A stretch of DNA of 8,066 nt, taken from NCBI GenBank assembly GCA_023422555.1, contig JAFAGQ010000206.1, positions 1 to 8,066 on the forward strand, in the 5' to 3' direction. The stretch comes from Pseudomonadota bacterium (GTDB taxonomy: Bacteria; Pseudomonadota; Gammaproteobacteria; Burkholderiales; Burkholderiaceae_B). The notes under the pieces were generated by a model. That model saw only the letters and a program-made list of their open reading frames with translations, ran no database searches and was not told where the DNA came from. This document shows, one piece after another, positions 6,833-8,066 of this stretch; within the stretch, counting starts at the first letter, position 1; each line of letters starts with the position of its first letter. The translations under genes were made by a program, and so were the position numbers.

Positions 6833-7852
6833 ATGAAAACATTGAAGAAAACCGTTGTGAGCCTGACGACGATCGCGCTGCTAGGCATGGGTTCGGCTGC
6901 CGTCTGGGCTAAAGATATCAAACCACGCATTATCCGTTTCGGCTACGGCCTGGCTGACGATAGTCCTACCGGCAAGGCATCAGCACACTTCGCTGAAGTG
7001 GTCAGCAAACTGTCCGAAGGCAAGATGAAAGTCAAAACCTTCGGCAATGGTGCACTGGGTCCTGATGAGCAACTGATCAATTCGCTGATCAGTGGTTCCG
7101 GTGAAATCACATTTGTGTCCACCGCACCTATCGCCAGCCTGATTCCGGAGTTCGGCGTATTCGATCTGCCGTTTTTGTTTGATAACGAAAAGGTTGCTGA
7201 CACGGTACTGGACGGTCCCGAAGGTAAAAAGCTGCTGGACAAACTGCCTGCCAAGGGTCTGATCGGCCTGAACTACTGGGAAAATGGCTTTCGCAATATC
7301 ACCAACTCACGTCATGAGATTTCCAAACTGGATGACATTGGTGGCATCAAACTTCGTGTGATGCAGAACCAGGTGGCCCTGAGCGTGTTCAAGGGACTGG
7401 GCGCCAATGCCATTCCCATGCCTTTCACAGAGCTCTTCACTGCGCTGGAAACCAAAACCGTGGATGGTCAGGAGAACCCCCTGTCAACCATTCAGACCAG
7501 TAAGTTCTATGAAGTTCAGCCTTATCTGACCCTGTCCAATCACGTCTATACGCCTTTTGTATTCCTGGCTTCCAAAAAATGGTTTGATCAGCTGTCACAG
7601 GACGAGAAAGATGTGATTCTTGAAGCGGCCAAGGACAGCCAGGCATTCCAGCGTAAGGCCAGCCGTCAGGGTAACGAGGACGCGCTCAAATATCTGAAAG
7701 AGCACAACGTGAAAGTTGCCGAATTCTCCACAGAAGAGAAAGAGAAGATCCGCGAAAAAGTCGCCCCCATTGTTGATAGCCTGAAAGCAAAAATCGGCAA
7801 AGACACCGTTGAAGGTGTGCTGGATGCTGCCAAAAAGGCATCAGGCGCCTGA
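6833..7852 (+). CDS. dctP: TRAP transporter periplasmic solute-binding protein DctP
   Basis: This is the periplasmic binding protein of the TRAP transporter, which delivers a carboxylate-bearing solute to DctQM. It has 339 residues, normal for the family. A clear signal peptide has a positive start (MKTLKK), a hydrophobic core and probable cleavage after AVWA at residue 26. Family blocks are the early RFGYGL stretch at 35-40, FDLPFLF at 110-116, GFRNITNS at 152-159, KLRV at 173-176, MPFTELFTALETKTVDGQENP at 196-216, and NHVYTP at 236-241. Arg175 aligns with the conserved arginine that salt-bridges the ligand carboxylate in characterised members, so an acidic ligand is likely. GGAGA (6823-6827) lies 5 bases before the ATG. 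In this operon the binding protein is last (Q, M, P). The dehydratase gene 51 bases downstream links uptake to an aldonic-acid type substrate by inference. Confidence 0.96.
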   Translation: MKTLKKTVVSLTTIALLGMGSAAVWAKDIKPRIIRFGYGLADDSPTGKASAHFAEVVSKLSEGKMKVKTFGNGALGPDEQLINSLISGSGEITFVSTAPIASLIPEFGVFDLPFLFDNEKVADTVLDGPEGKKLLDKLPAKGLIGLNYWENGFRNITNSRHEISKLDDIGGIKLRVMQNQVALSVFKGLGANAIPMPFTELFTALETKTVDGQENPLSTIQTSKFYEVQPYLTLSNHVYTPFVFLASKKWFDQLSQDEKDVILEAAKDSQAFQRKASRQGNEDALKYLKEHNVKVAEFSTEEKEKIREKVAPIVDSLKAKIGKDTVEGVLDAAKKASGA

Positions 7853-7880
7853 GTCACATCACGCCTCTGAGTAACATCAC
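7846..7880 (+). repeat. imperfect tandem duplication at the end of dctP
   Basis: GAGTCACATCAC (7851-7862) recurs as GAGTAACATCAC (7869-7880), one mismatch in 12, with a period of 18 bases. Each copy is preceded by CGCCT (7846-7850 and 7862-7866). The period is a multiple of three, so the dctP stop TGA (7850-7852) is duplicated in frame as a second TGA (7868-7870). It looks like a small local duplication by replication slippage, and no function is evident. Confidence 0.6.
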
Positions 7881-7890
7881 ATTTGAAATA

Positions 7891-7897
7891 GAAGGAA
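7891..7897 (+). promoter_or_regulatory. ribosome binding site of the IlvD/Edd dehydratase gene
   Basis: GAAGGAA lies 6 bases before ATG 7904. It supports that start and continued translation on the same message as dctP, since no terminator-like structure lies between the genes. Confidence 0.7.
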
Positions 7898-7903
7898 CCC
7901 GTT

Positions 7904-8066
7904 ATGTCGTCGTCAGAAAAACTGTCCCTGCGCAGCCGGCGGTGGTTTGATAATCCGGCCAATCCAGGCATGACCGCCCTGTATATCGAACGTTATATGA
8001 ACTACGGTATTACCAGGGAAGAGCTGCAATCGGGCAAGCCCATTATCGGGATTGCCCAGACGGGTT
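7904..8066 (+). CDS. IlvD/Edd-family dehydratase (aldonate type), 3' partial
   Basis: Only the first 54 codons are present; the window ends inside the gene. The visible part reads LRSRRWFDNP at residues 9-18, GMTALYIERYMNYGI at 22-36 and SGKPIIGIAQTG at 43-54. This matches the N-terminus of IlvD/Edd dehydratases of the sugar-acid branch, such as Caulobacter D-xylonate dehydratase, more closely than biosynthetic dihydroxyacid dehydratase as I recall those sequences. Members are about 570-600 residues. They carry an iron-sulfur cluster and remove water from an aldonic acid to give a 2-keto-3-deoxy acid in the cytoplasm. The cysteines that bind the cluster lie beyond the window, so intactness cannot be judged. 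Its position after the TRAP genes suggests it acts on the imported substrate. The substrate (xylonate, arabinonate, fuconate, gluconate or other) is open. Confidence 0.88.
   Translation, partial: MSSSEKLSLRSRRWFDNPANPGMTALYIERYMNYGITREELQSGKPIIGIAQTG

Noticed and set aside
7904..8066. Biosynthetic dihydroxyacid dehydratase (branched-chain amino acids)
   Set aside because: The WFDNP and TALYIERYMNYG stretches fit the aldonate dehydratase branch better, and the neighbours are uptake and catabolic genes. With only 54 residues this is a preference, not proof.

Overview
The window is a piece of a catabolic and uptake locus from a Gram-negative bacterium. It is probably a betaproteobacterium of the order Burkholderiales, with the Alcaligenaceae (Bordetella, Achromobacter, Advenella and relatives) as the best guess. 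That guess rests on the Bug/TctC-type binding protein, which is greatly expanded in that family, on tripartite secondary transporters with periplasmic binding proteins, and on a GC content that looks mid-50s by eye. No marker gene fixes the genus. All nine genes lie on the + strand, tightly packed, and both end genes are cut by the window.

Layout. (1) 1-2949 encodes a tripartite tricarboxylate transporter (TTT): a periplasmic binding protein (TctC/Bug, 5' end missing), the small membrane subunit TctB and the large membrane subunit TctA. The gap between the binding-protein gene and tctB holds three consecutive inverted repeats. (2) 2946-4829 encodes two cytoplasmic dehydrogenases. The first is an Ldh_2-family (malate/L-lactate dehydrogenase-like) oxidoreductase whose start codon overlaps the tctA stop. 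The second is a short-chain dehydrogenase/reductase (SDR) that probably uses NAD. (3) A 111-base gap (4830-4940) separates these from a second, unrelated transporter. (4) 4941-7852 encodes a complete TRAP transporter in the order DctQ, DctM, DctP. (5) 7904 to the window end is the start of an IlvD/Edd-family dehydratase whose N-terminus resembles the aldonate (D-xylonate type) dehydratases.

How the genes may work together (inference). Both transporters use binding proteins of families that mostly bind organic or sugar acids. The dehydratase would turn an aldonic acid into a 2-keto-3-deoxy acid. The SDR and the Ldh_2 enzyme could oxidise or reduce sugar-acid intermediates, as in the non-phosphorylating L-fucose/L-rhamnose routes or the E. 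coli yiaK-type reactions. The most economical reading is a sugar-acid utilisation operon with two uptake systems, either for two related substrates or for two affinities or conditions. The exact substrate cannot be read from the sequence. The locus is built from known families. Its most distinctive points are the pairing of TTT and TRAP systems around one enzyme set and the hairpin-rich tctC-tctB gap. I found no RNA gene, mobile element, CRISPR array, regulator gene or convincing terminator.
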